A DNA stretch of 64,000 bases from Phytophthora quininea (taxonomy: Eukaryota > Oomycota > Peronosporomycetes > Peronosporales > Peronosporaceae): positions 1 through 64,000 of the forward strand of contig JAAVTG010000616.1 of assembly GCA_011947345.1 (NCBI GenBank), written 5' to 3'. Numbering within the stretch: position 1 is the first letter of the stretch; every line of letters begins with the position of its first letter. Of this stretch, positions 36,083 to 46,600 are shown piece after piece. The position numbers and the translations under genes are program-made. A model generated the notes under the pieces. The model saw nothing but the letters and a program-made list of their open reading frames with translations, was not told the origin of the DNA and did no database searches.

Positions 36083-39000
36083 CTAAAGCTTGGTATGTGA
36101 GGCGATGTGCCTCTGTAGTTTTCTGTTCTTAGATGCTGCGGCAAACTGGTGCAGCAGCGCTGGTATGTCCTTGCCCAGTTGCTTTACAGTTTCCCATGAG
36201 TCTTCGATCGGCTCGAGCCCCTTCCAGCCGACGAGGACTTCGTAGTCTTTCTTGTCCTTGGACCACCGAGCTTTCTTCAGCTCCTCGACTGCCAAAACTA
36301 TTCCTTGGGCCGCTATGTGGTCCCGTAGCTCTTCAGTCACTTGGAGGGAGCTGTCAGCATAAAACTTCAATCGAGAGGAGTGGACATCCATTTCCACTCC
36401 GGTCAGCAAGTGTCGGACGGCGAAAGAGTGTGCATCCGCTCTGGTTACTTGATAGGGGCCCACCCACGTAACCAAGAGTTTGTCATTGTGCTTTTGGTCG
36501 ACCCGCGATCGCAGCACGTAGTCACCGACGTCAAAATTTGGGCGTCGGGCATATTTTGCATTTTCTTGTTCCGCTCAGTCTGTCGAGCACGTTCAATGCT
36601 CATCGGTTTATGGAGATCTTGAATGCTTTTCCGTAGCTCACCTAGCCAATTCGTTATGGCTTCAGGCTGCTCGGGCACTCGCATGATCTTTTCTGCTTCT
36701 TGTTCATGCACAATGCCAACGGCGAAGGCAAGGGCAAGCCGCAGAAAAGTTCCACTGGAGCTCTGTGTCCCAACGATGGAACTGCTGTGTGGTTCATGTT
36801 TGCTTGCAGCATGGGGACGAAAAATGTCCAATCGTGCGTGTCGACTTTGTATTCCAGACACATTGCACGAAGGACTTGAATGATGTCACGGTTTGCTCTC
36901 TCCACGCTACCATTTATCCAAGGTGAATACGCGACAGAGAACTGGTGCCGTGCCTTCAAACGCTTACATAAGTCCGCCATCACTTCGTTTTTAAAATGGC
37001 TACCTTGGTCACTTATCCACACCGGTGGCACTCCATACCTACTGTGCCACGCGAGAATCGCTTCAACAACAACAGTGCTTGTAGGACTAGCGCAAGGTGT
37101 GAGCTCGGTGAAATGCGTGGCCTCATCTTTAAGAACCAGCAGGTAACGATCGCCAGCAAACGTGTCACCAAGTGACAAAAATCAAAATGCAATGCTCCAT
37201 TTCGCTCGTTCGTTCGGTGTGTAGGGCCCCATGGCCTTTGGATAATCTTTCCGCCCTTCACGTGCTTGCACATGAGGCAAGCGGCCAAGAAATCATCCAC
37301 TCTAGCACGCAAACGATGCACGTCGAAGTGCCTTCCGACGCATTCCATCATGGCTTCGCGTCCTCTATGGCCTTGAGGACCACAGTGTGAGACCACTAAA
37401 AGCCTCTGTAGAAGATCATCAGCCTGGCGAGGTATCCACAGCTTTCCATTGATACGCCATCCCGTTTCCTCATCGCCTACAGCAGACCGCGGCCGATCCG
37501 CTGCGTGCAACACCTGAGTAGCAGAGATCGCGGCAAAAGTAGGCCATTCAAAGTCGGGGTCGTCAAGGGGCGCAATTGCGGGAATTCTTCCAGCTGGCTC
37601 GGCTCGGTGTGCGCTGCCGCCGCCTCTTTCTTTGCTGCGCGGTGTCTTCGTTTCCGTCGTGGTTGGTCTCCTTGTACTGGTTCATCTCGCTCGCGTTTCC
37701 GCAATTTCATAGTCTGTAGTCGAAGAATGCCATCATGGCGGCCAGCCCATCGGCTTACCATGTCTGCCCAGACATTTGATCCACCATCGATATGTTCCAC
37801 GACGTATCGGTACTCCAACAGTTTCGTTGCCCACCGTAATAATTTCCCTCGTATGTGCTTTTTCACTTCTTTGCCAGGTGCAAACACGTAGACTAAATTT
37901 CGGTGGTCACAGTATAACTTGAATCCACCTGGACGTAAGAGTAAGTAGCTCAGTTTCTCACAGGCGCACACGATGGGGTAAGCCTCTTTTTCTATGATGC
38001 TCCAATTGCACTGAGAACCGGTGAAGCTACCACTTAAACATGTGAGCAGTTGATGTGCTTGTTCGTGCACTTCCTTGGTGGGCTGCCAGTGCTCCACTTG
38101 GCTGACTAGGACGCTCCAGCCCGAATCCGATGCGTCCGTCAACAGACAGGTCACTGCTCCCTCCTTCGGAAACGCTAGTGTCACACTCGCCGCCAGCATC
38201 TCCTTCATTGCGTCGTATGCTGCTCTCTCCGATTCACTTTGCTCAATAGCAATCCCAACCGCTACTCGTTTCGTTCGTTTAGATGCTCGCGATAGCGACA
38301 AATCAAGTGCGTCTTGGAGCGGTCGAGACTGACGGGCGTAGTCGATCAGTGAATCCCGCATCCAATTCGTAGCACAAAGAAATTGTTGTAGCTCCGCGGC
38401 CGTCTTCGGGTATGGCATCGCTTGCAAAGTTCGGATGCGCTCCGGGTCATGGTGCACGCCGTCGCCGTTGATTAGCTTGCCACACCATCGCACTTCGCGC
38501 TCAAATAAACTGGACTTCTTCGGACTAATCTTGAATCCAAAGAAATCGAGCAGTTCAAACAATCGCTCGAGTTTGTTGAGGTAAGTACGGGCGTCACACG
38601 CAAATAGCAGTAAATCGTCAATCCAGACGAGTAAGTACTTGTGGAGAAGTTCCTCTAGGCACTTTTGGATTGTCGCCTGGAAGAAGAGCGCGGCATCTGT
38701 ACATCCTTGCGGCACACGACGCGGGGTGTAAACTTTGCGATGTGTCATGTATGAGAGCCACTCTTGACACTCCTCGGCGAGGGCCAACTGCCAGTAGCCC
38801 TTGATAAAATCAAACAACCCAAAGTACTTGGCTCCTTTCACGACTTCGAGGTCCGTTTGCAGGTCGGGCATGACGCCGACAACTGCCTCGATATGTGCAT
38901 TCACTGGTTTGTAGTCGGCGGTTTGTCGAAATTCACCACCACTCTTACGAACAGGAAGGACCGGGCAGGCCCAACGACTCTCAGTATTCTCGTATACCCA

Positions 39001-39849
39001 GCCCAGACGCACTAATTCATTGTTGAACTGGTCAAGGAAATTCCGCACTTCAGGTGGGTATCGCCTTGCTTTGCATCGGTATGGCTGCGCGCCAGGTTTG
39101 AGGCGTATCTTCATCGGCGGCACTCGCGCGGGCGGGTCGTCCCCGAGTTTCAGACGCCAGATGTCAAATCGTGTCGCGATTCGCCGTAATTTACCTGCTA
39201 GAGCTTGAGGGAAACCCTTCGTCAACGCATCCTCGATCAATTTCTCCACAGCGGCCAAAACATCATCTTGCAGTTCTGCACCACCCCCAATTTGCGGTTC
39301 ATCCGCATCATCAAATTCATCATCTTTTTCATCACGAACAGCATTGGCAACAAACAGATCGAGCTGCCTCTGCACGTCAATCCCCAACATCATCAACACA
39401 TCATTACCCAGTAGAAACTCGCTTGAATCCCCAGGAATGACGAAACATTCGACTGGTTTTGCGATACGAACACTACCGGCAACTGTCCGTAGTCTCAGAT
39501 GTAAGTTCACCACCATATTTACTTCGATCAGCTTGCCATCGGCTCCTTTGCACTGGAAAGGTTCATCTAGTTCCACACCTTTCACCTCCGGGCAAGCTTG
39601 CAACAATTTCCTGTACTCGATCATGCTCATGCCGGACCTATCGGCGCCGCTGTCGGCGCAGAAAGCCACTGTGTAAGCGTCTTCCAACACGACTGAGCGG
39701 GTCTGTGTCGGCAGGCATTCAGCAAGTCGTCGTAAATTAGCGGTGCCTCCCCGCGCGACTCGTGCCTCCTTTGTCACCTTTCTTGGGGTCAAGTCGCTCA
39801 CGGTCTTTCTCGGTCGCCGTGGGGCAGTCACTGAGGTAGTGCTTCCCAT
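36083..39849 (-). CDS. Gypsy Pol: protease, RT, RNase H, integrase, chromodomain, with frame breaks
   Basis: The first 790 codons (39849-37477) are open: protease with CADSGADRSGM, RT with RRVPQGCTDAALFFQ and the catalytic LLVWIDDLLLF, RNase H with LLTDASDSGWSVLVSQ and YCDHRNLVYVF. The integrase follows in other frames: an HHCC zinc motif around SHCGPQGHRGREAM...CLMCKHVKG, then the DDE core with WISDQGSHFKNEVMADL and YSPWINGSVERANRDI. A chromodomain at the C-terminus (YEVLVGWKGLEPIEDSWETV, about 36280-36210) ends at 36083. Breaks near 37560, at A5 37177-37181 (complement), near 36760 and near 36565. Chromodomains in such elements steer integration to particular chromatin. Confidence 0.88.
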
Positions 39850-40762
39850 GGCAATGAAAACAACCTGTTTGGGGGCCTTTCTTCACAGCGGCCGGCTTTG
39901 GCCCAACAGCCTTCACAACAGAACGGGTAGCGTTCTTCGGTCGCTTTGGTTGATGCTGCTCTGGACCAGCCGGGTTCTGTCTCTTCTTGTATTGACCTGC
40001 GTCCTTACTGGTAGCTCCTCGCTCACGCTTCAGAGCGCGGTCTTCAATCGCTTGTTCCAGTGCTTGCTGATTAACCAGCTTGGACAGTAACAGGACGCTC
40101 GTTTGAGCTTCCGGGCATCGGTAGTCAATTTCATTTTTGACTTTCTCCTTTAAGCCCTTGGGAAGCGAGTTCACGAGCAGCTTGCACTTCTTCTTCGCTC
40201 CCTTGTCACCTTCGAAGAAACGGGTAAAACCATACTTCTTGATGAGTGAGTTACACGAGAGGAAATAGTCGGTCACTCGTGACTGAATATCCGTATTCGT
40301 CATTTTCATCCTTAATTCCTGCAGGAATAATTCATTCACCGGAGGCAACACCTGGTTCTGATAGCTATCCGTGATCTCGTGAATCTTCTTCAGCAGGAAA
40401 TCGTCATCCACGGCGCTCTTCTCCACGCCCCAGCTTGCTTCGCAAAGCGTCTCCAACAAATCGTCATCAAACGAACTTTTCACACTCCTCAGCACCGCAT
40501 CGATGTCTTCTTTGCCGTCCTTGCATCTCTCCTTCATTGCCTCTTCGTATTCCTTACGAAGTTTCAACCACTCCACCAACGCATCACGGGAGGTAGAGGT
40601 CACTTTCGGGGCAGTGACGGTGGCGAAGATCGGCTGCGGGACTCGGGGTACGCTGGAGGTGGTCGTGGGGTCCGTCGTCGGGGCGGTGGCAGCCGCTTCC
40701 GCGGCGTTCGTGTCGTTGGAAGCGTTGCCGTGGGCACTCTCGTCGTTGGAGTACGTAGTCAT
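39737..40762 (-). CDS. Gypsy Gag polyprotein
   Basis: 341 residues, intact. A low-complexity acidic N-terminus is followed by a helical capsid-like region (LVEWLKLRKEYEEAMKERCK, DYFLSCNSLIKKYGFTRFFE) and a basic tail with one zinc-knuckle-like motif CFHCHGKHYLSDC. The spacing C-x2-C-x3-H-x4-C is one residue shorter than the usual CCHC. The frame overlaps the pol frame by 113 bp, with pol lying in the +1 frame, as in Ty3. Packages the element's RNA. Confidence 0.88.
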   Translation of the reverse strand: MTTYSNDESAHGNASNDTNAAEAAATAPTTDPTTTSSVPRVPQPIFATVTAPKVTSTSRDALVEWLKLRKEYEEAMKERCKDGKEDIDAVLRSVKSSFDDDLLETLCEASWGVEKSAVDDDFLLKKIHEITDSYQNQVLPPVNELFLQELRMKMTNTDIQSRVTDYFLSCNSLIKKYGFTRFFEGDKGAKKKCKLLVNSLPKGLKEKVKNEIDYRCPEAQTSVLLLSKLVNQQALEQAIEDRALKRERGATSKDAGQYKKRQNPAGPEQHQPKRPKNATRSVVKAVGPKPAAVKKGPQTGCFHCHGKHYLSDCPTATEKDRERLDPKKGDKGGTSRAGRHR

Positions 40763-40810
40763 GTTCGGTCAGTTAAAATGCCTCGTCGCACTCTCAGCTA
40801 AAGAATTCTT

Positions 40811-41008
40811 TGTAGTGAGTTCAACGAAGAAACACACTGCTAGGAAGCTGGCGCTTCCTGGAAGTCCAAATATATTGTGATGCCACCAGGCGCAGTCAGT
40901 CGGCCTGATGGTGGTTTCCTAACTCCTATCTCTGCCAGCCTAGCATCGCGTGTCATGCGATGCTCCGTGAGTGGGCGGAGGCTTGTCTGTAACCAACCTA
41001 CCACTACA
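40811..41008 (-). repeat. Gypsy 5' LTR (198 bp)
   Basis: Partner of 35800-35997. Directly inside it, on the element's sense strand, lies AAAGAATTCTTT, a palindrome, where a tRNA-complementary primer site would be expected; no usual TGG start is seen. Confidence 0.96.
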
Positions 41009-41459
41009 GCTTGCTAGCTGGTCCTTGAACTCGTTGATCGCAACGTCAGACCGCGAAAGTTTGCACATATGATCACCCTCTCGACGAGCTGCACTAGTGT
41101 CCGCACGCGTCTTGTGAGCAACAGCAAGCTCCAAGATGGCCTCGGTCATCTTCTCCCCGTGCTCTTGTGGCGCTTGGAACAACCGTCGTTGTTGTCGCCT
41201 TCCTGGGACGGACTGAGCGATGTTCGGCGACCACAGCTGCGGCAGCGAGATCCATTACCCGCCGATTCTTCCGTCTCTTCTTCCGCGTCGCTAGCTTCGC
41301 CAGAGCTACCATCTTCATCATCGTCACTCGGATTGTCGGCGGATACGTTCTCGTCGTTGAAGGCATCGACGTTGGCGTCGTTCGGGCTGACAGACGACAG
41401 TAATTGCGAATCTTGCGACGCCAAGTGAGCAGTTCGACATGACTTTGTGATCCCAGAAG

Positions 41460-41800
41460 GTGTGTTTTGCTACTGATTTCGGAGATGCTATACTAACTAA
41501 ATGTTCACTGTTTGCAACAGGAAAATATTACCTAGGAGACGCTGGTTATGCCTTAACCAAGCACACGTTGACGCCATACAGAGGCGTCAGGTACCACCTA
41601 AAGGAGCTTCAGAACAGCCGTGCGAGGGAAGAAGCAACACGGAGGCCGCACAAAGAGCTACTGGAACTGACGAGATGGACGACGCATTAATGAAACAGGT
41701 TGCGATAAAATAGCTTCCGACATGTGGCGAAGCTACCTCGTATTCGTAGCAGGTAGAGATGGCGAAATTGTTGTCTAATAGCATTCGTTCATGAAACACA
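41460..41800 (+). pseudogene. PIF/Harbinger transposase fragment (third catalytic block and tail)
   Basis: After a probable splice acceptor at 41520 the frame reads GKYYLGDAGYALTKHTLTPY and RGVRYHLKE, the third catalytic D block of Harbinger transposases. A degraded tail follows, including IASDMWRSYLVFV near 41708, which resembles the usual C-terminus. The first two catalytic blocks are missing. The copia element begins at 41829, just after. Confidence 0.68.
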
Positions 41801-41828
41801 AATGTTCGCGTTGGAAAATATGTGTTTA

Positions 41829-42070
41829 TGTCAAGAGTTGAAGGCAAAGCATTGCCGAGCTCCGCCAGGGACAAGCGTCTTCAGTTGAGTATGCATATAC
41901 TTAATTGTAGTGCTGTTAGTGGCAGATAACTGAGAGGGGGTTTGGCACCGCTTGAGGTTTTCTCTCCTCAATCCCAAACGTTCTCCGTGGGCAACTCGTG
42001 TCTTCTACGTTCTCTTACGACTGCTCTAGAGTTGGTGCTCGCTCGGTCGTCTGCTGCGCGTGCGTCACTA
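41829..42070 (+). repeat. Copia 5' LTR (242 bp)
   Basis: Starts TGTCAAGAG and ends GTCACTA. The right end is fixed by the primer site that begins at 42071 and, in the partner, by the target duplication. Differs from the 3' LTR near 41844-41847, 41855 and 41893 by four substitutions. Confidence 0.94.
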
Positions 42071-42082
42071 GGTTATGAGCCC
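42071..42082 (+). other. Copia primer-binding site, half-tRNA type
   Basis: GGTTATGAGCCC is complementary to the anticodon stem-loop of initiator tRNA-Met (it contains the complement of CAT in a CTCATAACC context), not to a tRNA 3' end. This is the internal, half-tRNA primer mode known for Drosophila copia and yeast Ty5. Confidence 0.75.
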
Positions 42083-42132
42083 AAAACCCCTTCGTGTGGA
42101 GACGTCCGAGACCAAGAGCAAGTTGTGTGAAG

Positions 42133-43246
42133 ATGTCTACGCCAAGTCCTCAGCTTAGAGCGAATCCCACGACGCCGCCCGCCTCTGGTGGTGTAACAAC
42201 TGCAGGGAATGCTGGTGCTGGTGCTGGGAGCGCTGGAACTAGTGGAGGAACGAGTCAGATGGGCTCTGGTGCGACTGGAAGTGGTGTTAACATGACTAGT
42301 CGCTTCAACTTTGGTGGTTTTGGATTTCCTGGCCCTGTTGCTGCTGGTTTTGCGCGCGGGATGTCTGTCAAAATGGATCACGCTCCCAGGATGAGAGGAA
42401 GTTTCGACTTGTATGAAGCTCACCTTCGTACCTTTCTCAACAGGATGGAATGTTGGGACGTAGTGGAGGGCTCATGTACGTTGAACTTGAGCGATCCGCT
42501 TGAGCGATCGATGTTTGATGTGAAGGGCAACGCAGCTCGAGAGGTGATCCTGTCAGGAGTTCCATCGGACGACGCAGAGATGATCTGCCAGGAGGAGACA
42601 GCTCGTGCGATGTGGGAACGCTTCGTTGATAGACAAACGAAGCGTGAGTACTCAAAGTATATATTTGTGCGCTCAGAATTCTATTCAAACACGTACACTT
42701 CCGAGAGGTCTATGGAAAGCTGGTTGCGCGAGATGGAGAAGTTGCGAAGGAACCTGTTACATTATGGCAAGAAAATAAGTGATGAGGACTTTGCAGAGAC
42801 GCTGCTGGGTCACGTCTCACGCACTCACAGAGATGTTGTGCGGCAATTCTCTAAACACTACGTTGTACGTGGTGGTTCTGAAGCACGTCCTATTCCAACC
42901 GCGGCCCAAGTGATGAATGCGCTAGGCGCTGAATCAGCTTTGGATGAAAAATGGGTACTGAGGAGCAGAAGCCCGCTGGTATCGCTGCTTGCGAAACACA
43001 GACGAAACAAAAGCAAGGCAAGGGCAAGCGCAAGCGCGGACGCGGCAAGAATAAGTCAGCAAAAGTGGCAAGGAGGACAGCAAGCCGAAAGCAGATACAC
43101 GAACGTGCTTTCAGTGCGGCGAAATTGGTCACAAACGTTTTCATTGTCCTAAAAGAAGTCAAGACAAGGATGATGAAGATGATCGCGTTGCTGGTGAAGA
43201 TTTTGCTGGATCGGAGCGCAAAAGATGGCAGAACAGATCTGGTAAT
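42133..43246 (+). pseudogene. Copia Gag, cut by a solo LTR
   Basis: ATG 42133, Gly-rich N-terminus, then a retrotransposon gag (UBN2-type) core: EETARAMWERFVDRQTKREY, MESWLREMEKLRRNLLHYGK. After a frame change near 43010-43070 comes a canonical zinc knuckle CFQCGEIGHKRFHC. The frame continues to 43246, where the solo LTR is inserted, and resumes at 43602 with NNGDNRKKK. Confidence 0.82.
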
Positions 43247-43596
43247 TGCAGCGGGGCTGCGTAGCAGTGCGTGTGCACAGAGGAAGACGTTGCACTCCCC
43301 GAGTCTGTCTCTTTAGGCGTCCCGCCTTCGGTTCTATACAAGAACCAAGTACAGTCCCGTAACCAGGACTCGCAGAGTCAGTGTCCCTTAAAACAAGGAC
43401 AACACTAATTAACTGCAAAAATAGAACTGAATTGAATTGTTTTATCTGGCCTTTGCTGTAAATGTATAGACTAAACTATGTGGCATAGTTAATCTAAGAG
43501 ATATGCAAATGAGTGGTGGAGAGCCAAATGGCTACACTATGGCTACATAGTCAGAAAGTCTACACACGGTTATGACTTTCGTGTAACCCCGTTACA
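43247..43596. mobile_element. Solo LTR inserted in the copia element (350 bp)
   Basis: Begins TGCAGCGGGG and ends CCCCGTTACA, an imperfect inverted pair with TG...CA ends, flanked by the 5 bp duplication GTAAT (43242-43246 and 43597-43601). Removing it with one duplication copy rejoins the copia reading frame. No internal genes remain, as expected after recombination between LTRs. Confidence 0.85.
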
Positions 43597-43601
43597 GTAA
43601 T

Positions 43602-46600
43602 AATGGAGATAACAGAAAGAAGAAAGTTGGTGCTGTTGGTTGCTTCCCTCGCGGAACGTTGATGCAGATAAGTTCTGTGGTACATTCAGCCGACGGTGTT
43701 GTTGAATGGGCACTGGACTCGTGTAGCGATGTCCATGTGTGCAACCAGCAAGAGTTATTAGAGAGGTTGTGCTATGGTAACAAGACTGTGAAAAGGAACT
43801 GTGAGCATTCTCATCGGTAGGGTTTGGTCATCACAGTTGTTTTTGCTCTAGGAAAAGTACGTTAGAGGCGTGCTCACTGTGACGACGAGTTACAACAAAT
43901 AAGTGGCCACAGTGAGTTTGCAAATTGCAATGCCAAGGGAGGACAACTGCGCTAACGAAGACGTCGGTGCAGGCAGCGCAATCGTGGCCAAGGCGAAGCG
44001 GAGGAAAGCTTTTCGCTTTCTTCCATCCAGTGATGTCCTTCTTCTAAAGGAGGTCGTCAAGCATACGCCATGGTCGGCAGGTCATGGTGAGACGCAAGCT
44101 GCGTGGGAGCAGGTTGCAAGTGGCGTCAAAGTAGCTTTAAAATGCATAGAGCCTCGAGAGCGGAAACTCGGTAGCGCTGCTTTGTTGGAAATGGATCAGG
44201 AAGGCGGAAATGCACGATAAGTGCCACGATGTCGTCTTTTTCGAAGCGAAACTTGGATTTCCACACTGGAGCAGTAGCGTGCTGGGCAAAATTGAACCGG
44301 TTTGAGCGCGAGTTGCTGTCACTGACAAGCGCGAGCTCCTCGTCTTCAGAGCTCTCACTGTCCATTCGTCCCGCCGTCAGAAAAATGACACTTGCACAAC
44401 ACATATGTCTCTACGTTTCCCTGTCTAATCAGATTGTACTCACTGTGTTTTTTCACTGTAATTGACACCGTTGCACAACCTCTCTATTGTCTCATTTGGA
44501 GCACATCTGTTTCAAGCCTACGATGGCAAGATCACGGACAATGAAAAGACTGGAAGAGTACACCTGCGGGTAAAGAATGACAAACAACCGCATCAAGAGG
44601 TGGCTCTGGACTTGGACAAAATATTGTACAAACCGTCTGCCCCAGATAATCTGTTGAGCGTGGAATCGTTGCAGAGCGCTGGATGGCAAATAAAACTAGG
44701 ATATCGGGATGCACAACATGTTGCATGGGTGAGCAAGGGCTGTTTGCGACGCGTGTTACCGAAGTCTCGGGGTCGTTATCGTTTATCGACTACAACGAGT
44801 TCCATCCACCGCGTTCCGGCGATTGGAATGCACACAAGCAGTGGTGAATCTCTTACGCGTTGGCATCGACGGTTTGCACATCCGAATGTGACTACGTTAA
44901 AGCAAATGGCAAGTTGAAAAATAGTAACTGGACTGGAAGAGGATCTGCGAGGTGAAACAGAACTACCTTGCTGGAGTTGCAAGTCGGCGAAGGCGACTCG
45001 AATGTCGTACAAGAAGACTGTCACTCGTTGATCAACAAAACCTTATCAGAAGTTAATGTCGGAAATGTGCTATGTGAATATTAGTACTTACGACGGATAC
45101 AAGCACTTCCAGCTTGTTCAAGATGAAGCTACGCGTTATCTATGGGGCTTCTTGCTGAAAGAAAAACACGAAGCTACGAACGTTGTGCTGGCCCATATTC
45201 AATGGTTGCTGGCTCAAGGTAAGAGGATTGAAGTCTTCAACTCTGACCAAGGACGCGAACTCCTCAATGAAAAGCTGCGATCGTTCCTACGCTCACATGG
45301 CATTGAGTACACGCGGACTAATGCTTATAGTCCCGAGGAAAACGGCCTTGTTGAGAAGATGAATGGTGTTGCGATGAATCGGGTGCGTTGCTTGCTGGAA
45401 ACAGCCAATATGCCTTCTCTTTTGTGGGGTGAAGCATTCGCATTTGCTGTTGAAGTAGGAAACATCAGCGCGGCACCTGCATTAGCTGGATACACGCCGT
45501 ATTTCCAACGCTTTGGATAGCGACCGGATGTGTCGACGTTGAAGACATGGGGGTGTTTGGTGTTCGTGTTCACGCCGAAGGTGCTACGCGAATCTAAGCT
45601 GGAAAATCCTGGTAAACCTGGCTTGTTTCTTGGATAGGCAAAATATTCGGAAAGCTATCGTATCCTTAATCTACTGACTGGAGGACTCCAGGAAGTGCGC
45701 TCGGTACAGTTCCAAGAAAGCTGGACCGTGGAGAATAGTTATGTGGAGCACTTACTCAGCAATCGATACGCTAAAGGCCACTTTGTTTTACCTGAGAAAG
45801 TACCATTTATTGAGTTACCAGTGATGGCATCAATGTCGCCAAGCCTTGAAGAGAGTCGAAAGCGCCGCCGTCGCGACGGTGAGGCCATTCCCTCCTACGA
45901 AACTGAAGTCTCTCCTCCGGTTGAGTGTGTACTCCCGTTGATGGAGACAGAGGAATCTCGACCTGTTGCGACAGGAATTCGGTCAAGCGAGCGTGTTGCT
46001 AACCCTTCGCGCTTGGTGGGGCTGAAGTTGATAGACCGACCGGCAACCGGGGTCTGGTGAAGTGGACTAACCGCCATCCATCTGGAACGCTGCCAGGCCG
46101 GGTATCACGAGACAACTCACCTTCGGTGGGGAAGGAGATGTGGGTGCTGAGGTTGATTCTGAAGGTGATGATGCGTTCGTCCCTGAAGAAGCAGTCGCAG
46201 ATTTTGATGATCTAGAGGGCAATAGGCCGGTGTGTCACGGCGAACCCACTTGCTCGATGGAAGAAGTAACCAAGAGCATTAGTGATAGTGGGAGCGACAA
46301 AGATGAAGAAGAGATGAAGGACACAGCAGAGTCTTTTAGGAGATCGACTCGCGTGCACCATCCAAACCCACGCTACAAAGATTATGAGATTGAACTTCCC
46401 GAAAATCTTATCATTGAAGCCGTAAATTCTGTGATGGAACTGGAGTCTGTAGAAGAAGCCTTGCATGCTCCAGATGCAGACAAGTGGAAGCAGGCGCTAG
46501 AAAAAGAATATGGTGAATTAATGCGCAATTGTTCGTGGAAACCAGTGGAAAGACCTGAGGGCAAGAAGATGCTGACAAGCGGATGGGTCTTTGTGCGGAA

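Larger units (their letters stand above)
35800..41008 (-). mobile_element. Ty3/gypsy LTR retrotransposon with chromodomain, 5209 bp
   Basis: Two 198 bp LTRs, TSD GCTTG at 35795-35799 and 41009-41013, gag and pol on the minus strand in the order protease, reverse transcriptase, RNase H, integrase, chromodomain. The polypurine tract GGCTTGGGAGGGCAG (complement of about 35998-36012) lies directly before the 3' LTR. The LTRs differ at a single position, so the insertion is young. Several pol frame breaks remain, each explained by one missing base. Confidence 0.95.
35651..41424 (-). pseudogene. Myb-like transposon protein, C-terminal part, interrupted by the gypsy element
   Basis: From 41424 the minus strand reads an acidic Ser/Asp-rich stretch, a one-base frame break near 41180, then LELAVAHKTRADTSAARREG and AINEFKDQLAS, where the gypsy element begins. 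Across the insertion, with one TSD copy removed, the frame stays open on the left side as TIEVAARFRFIQLLATNPNA to a stop at 35651-35653. This shows directly that the retrotransposon landed in coding-like sequence. The composition fits the C-terminal half of SANT-like accessory proteins of Harbinger elements. The N-terminal DNA-binding part is missing. Confidence 0.5.

Noticed and set aside
41167..41428. Plus-strand ORFs opposite the Myb-like fragment
   Set aside because: They mirror the acidic minus-strand frame and show no independent similarity.
44126..44404. The minus-strand ORF as an independent small gene
   Set aside because: It matches only the N-terminus of a Harbinger-type transposase and ends abruptly at the junction with the plus-strand Myb-like piece.
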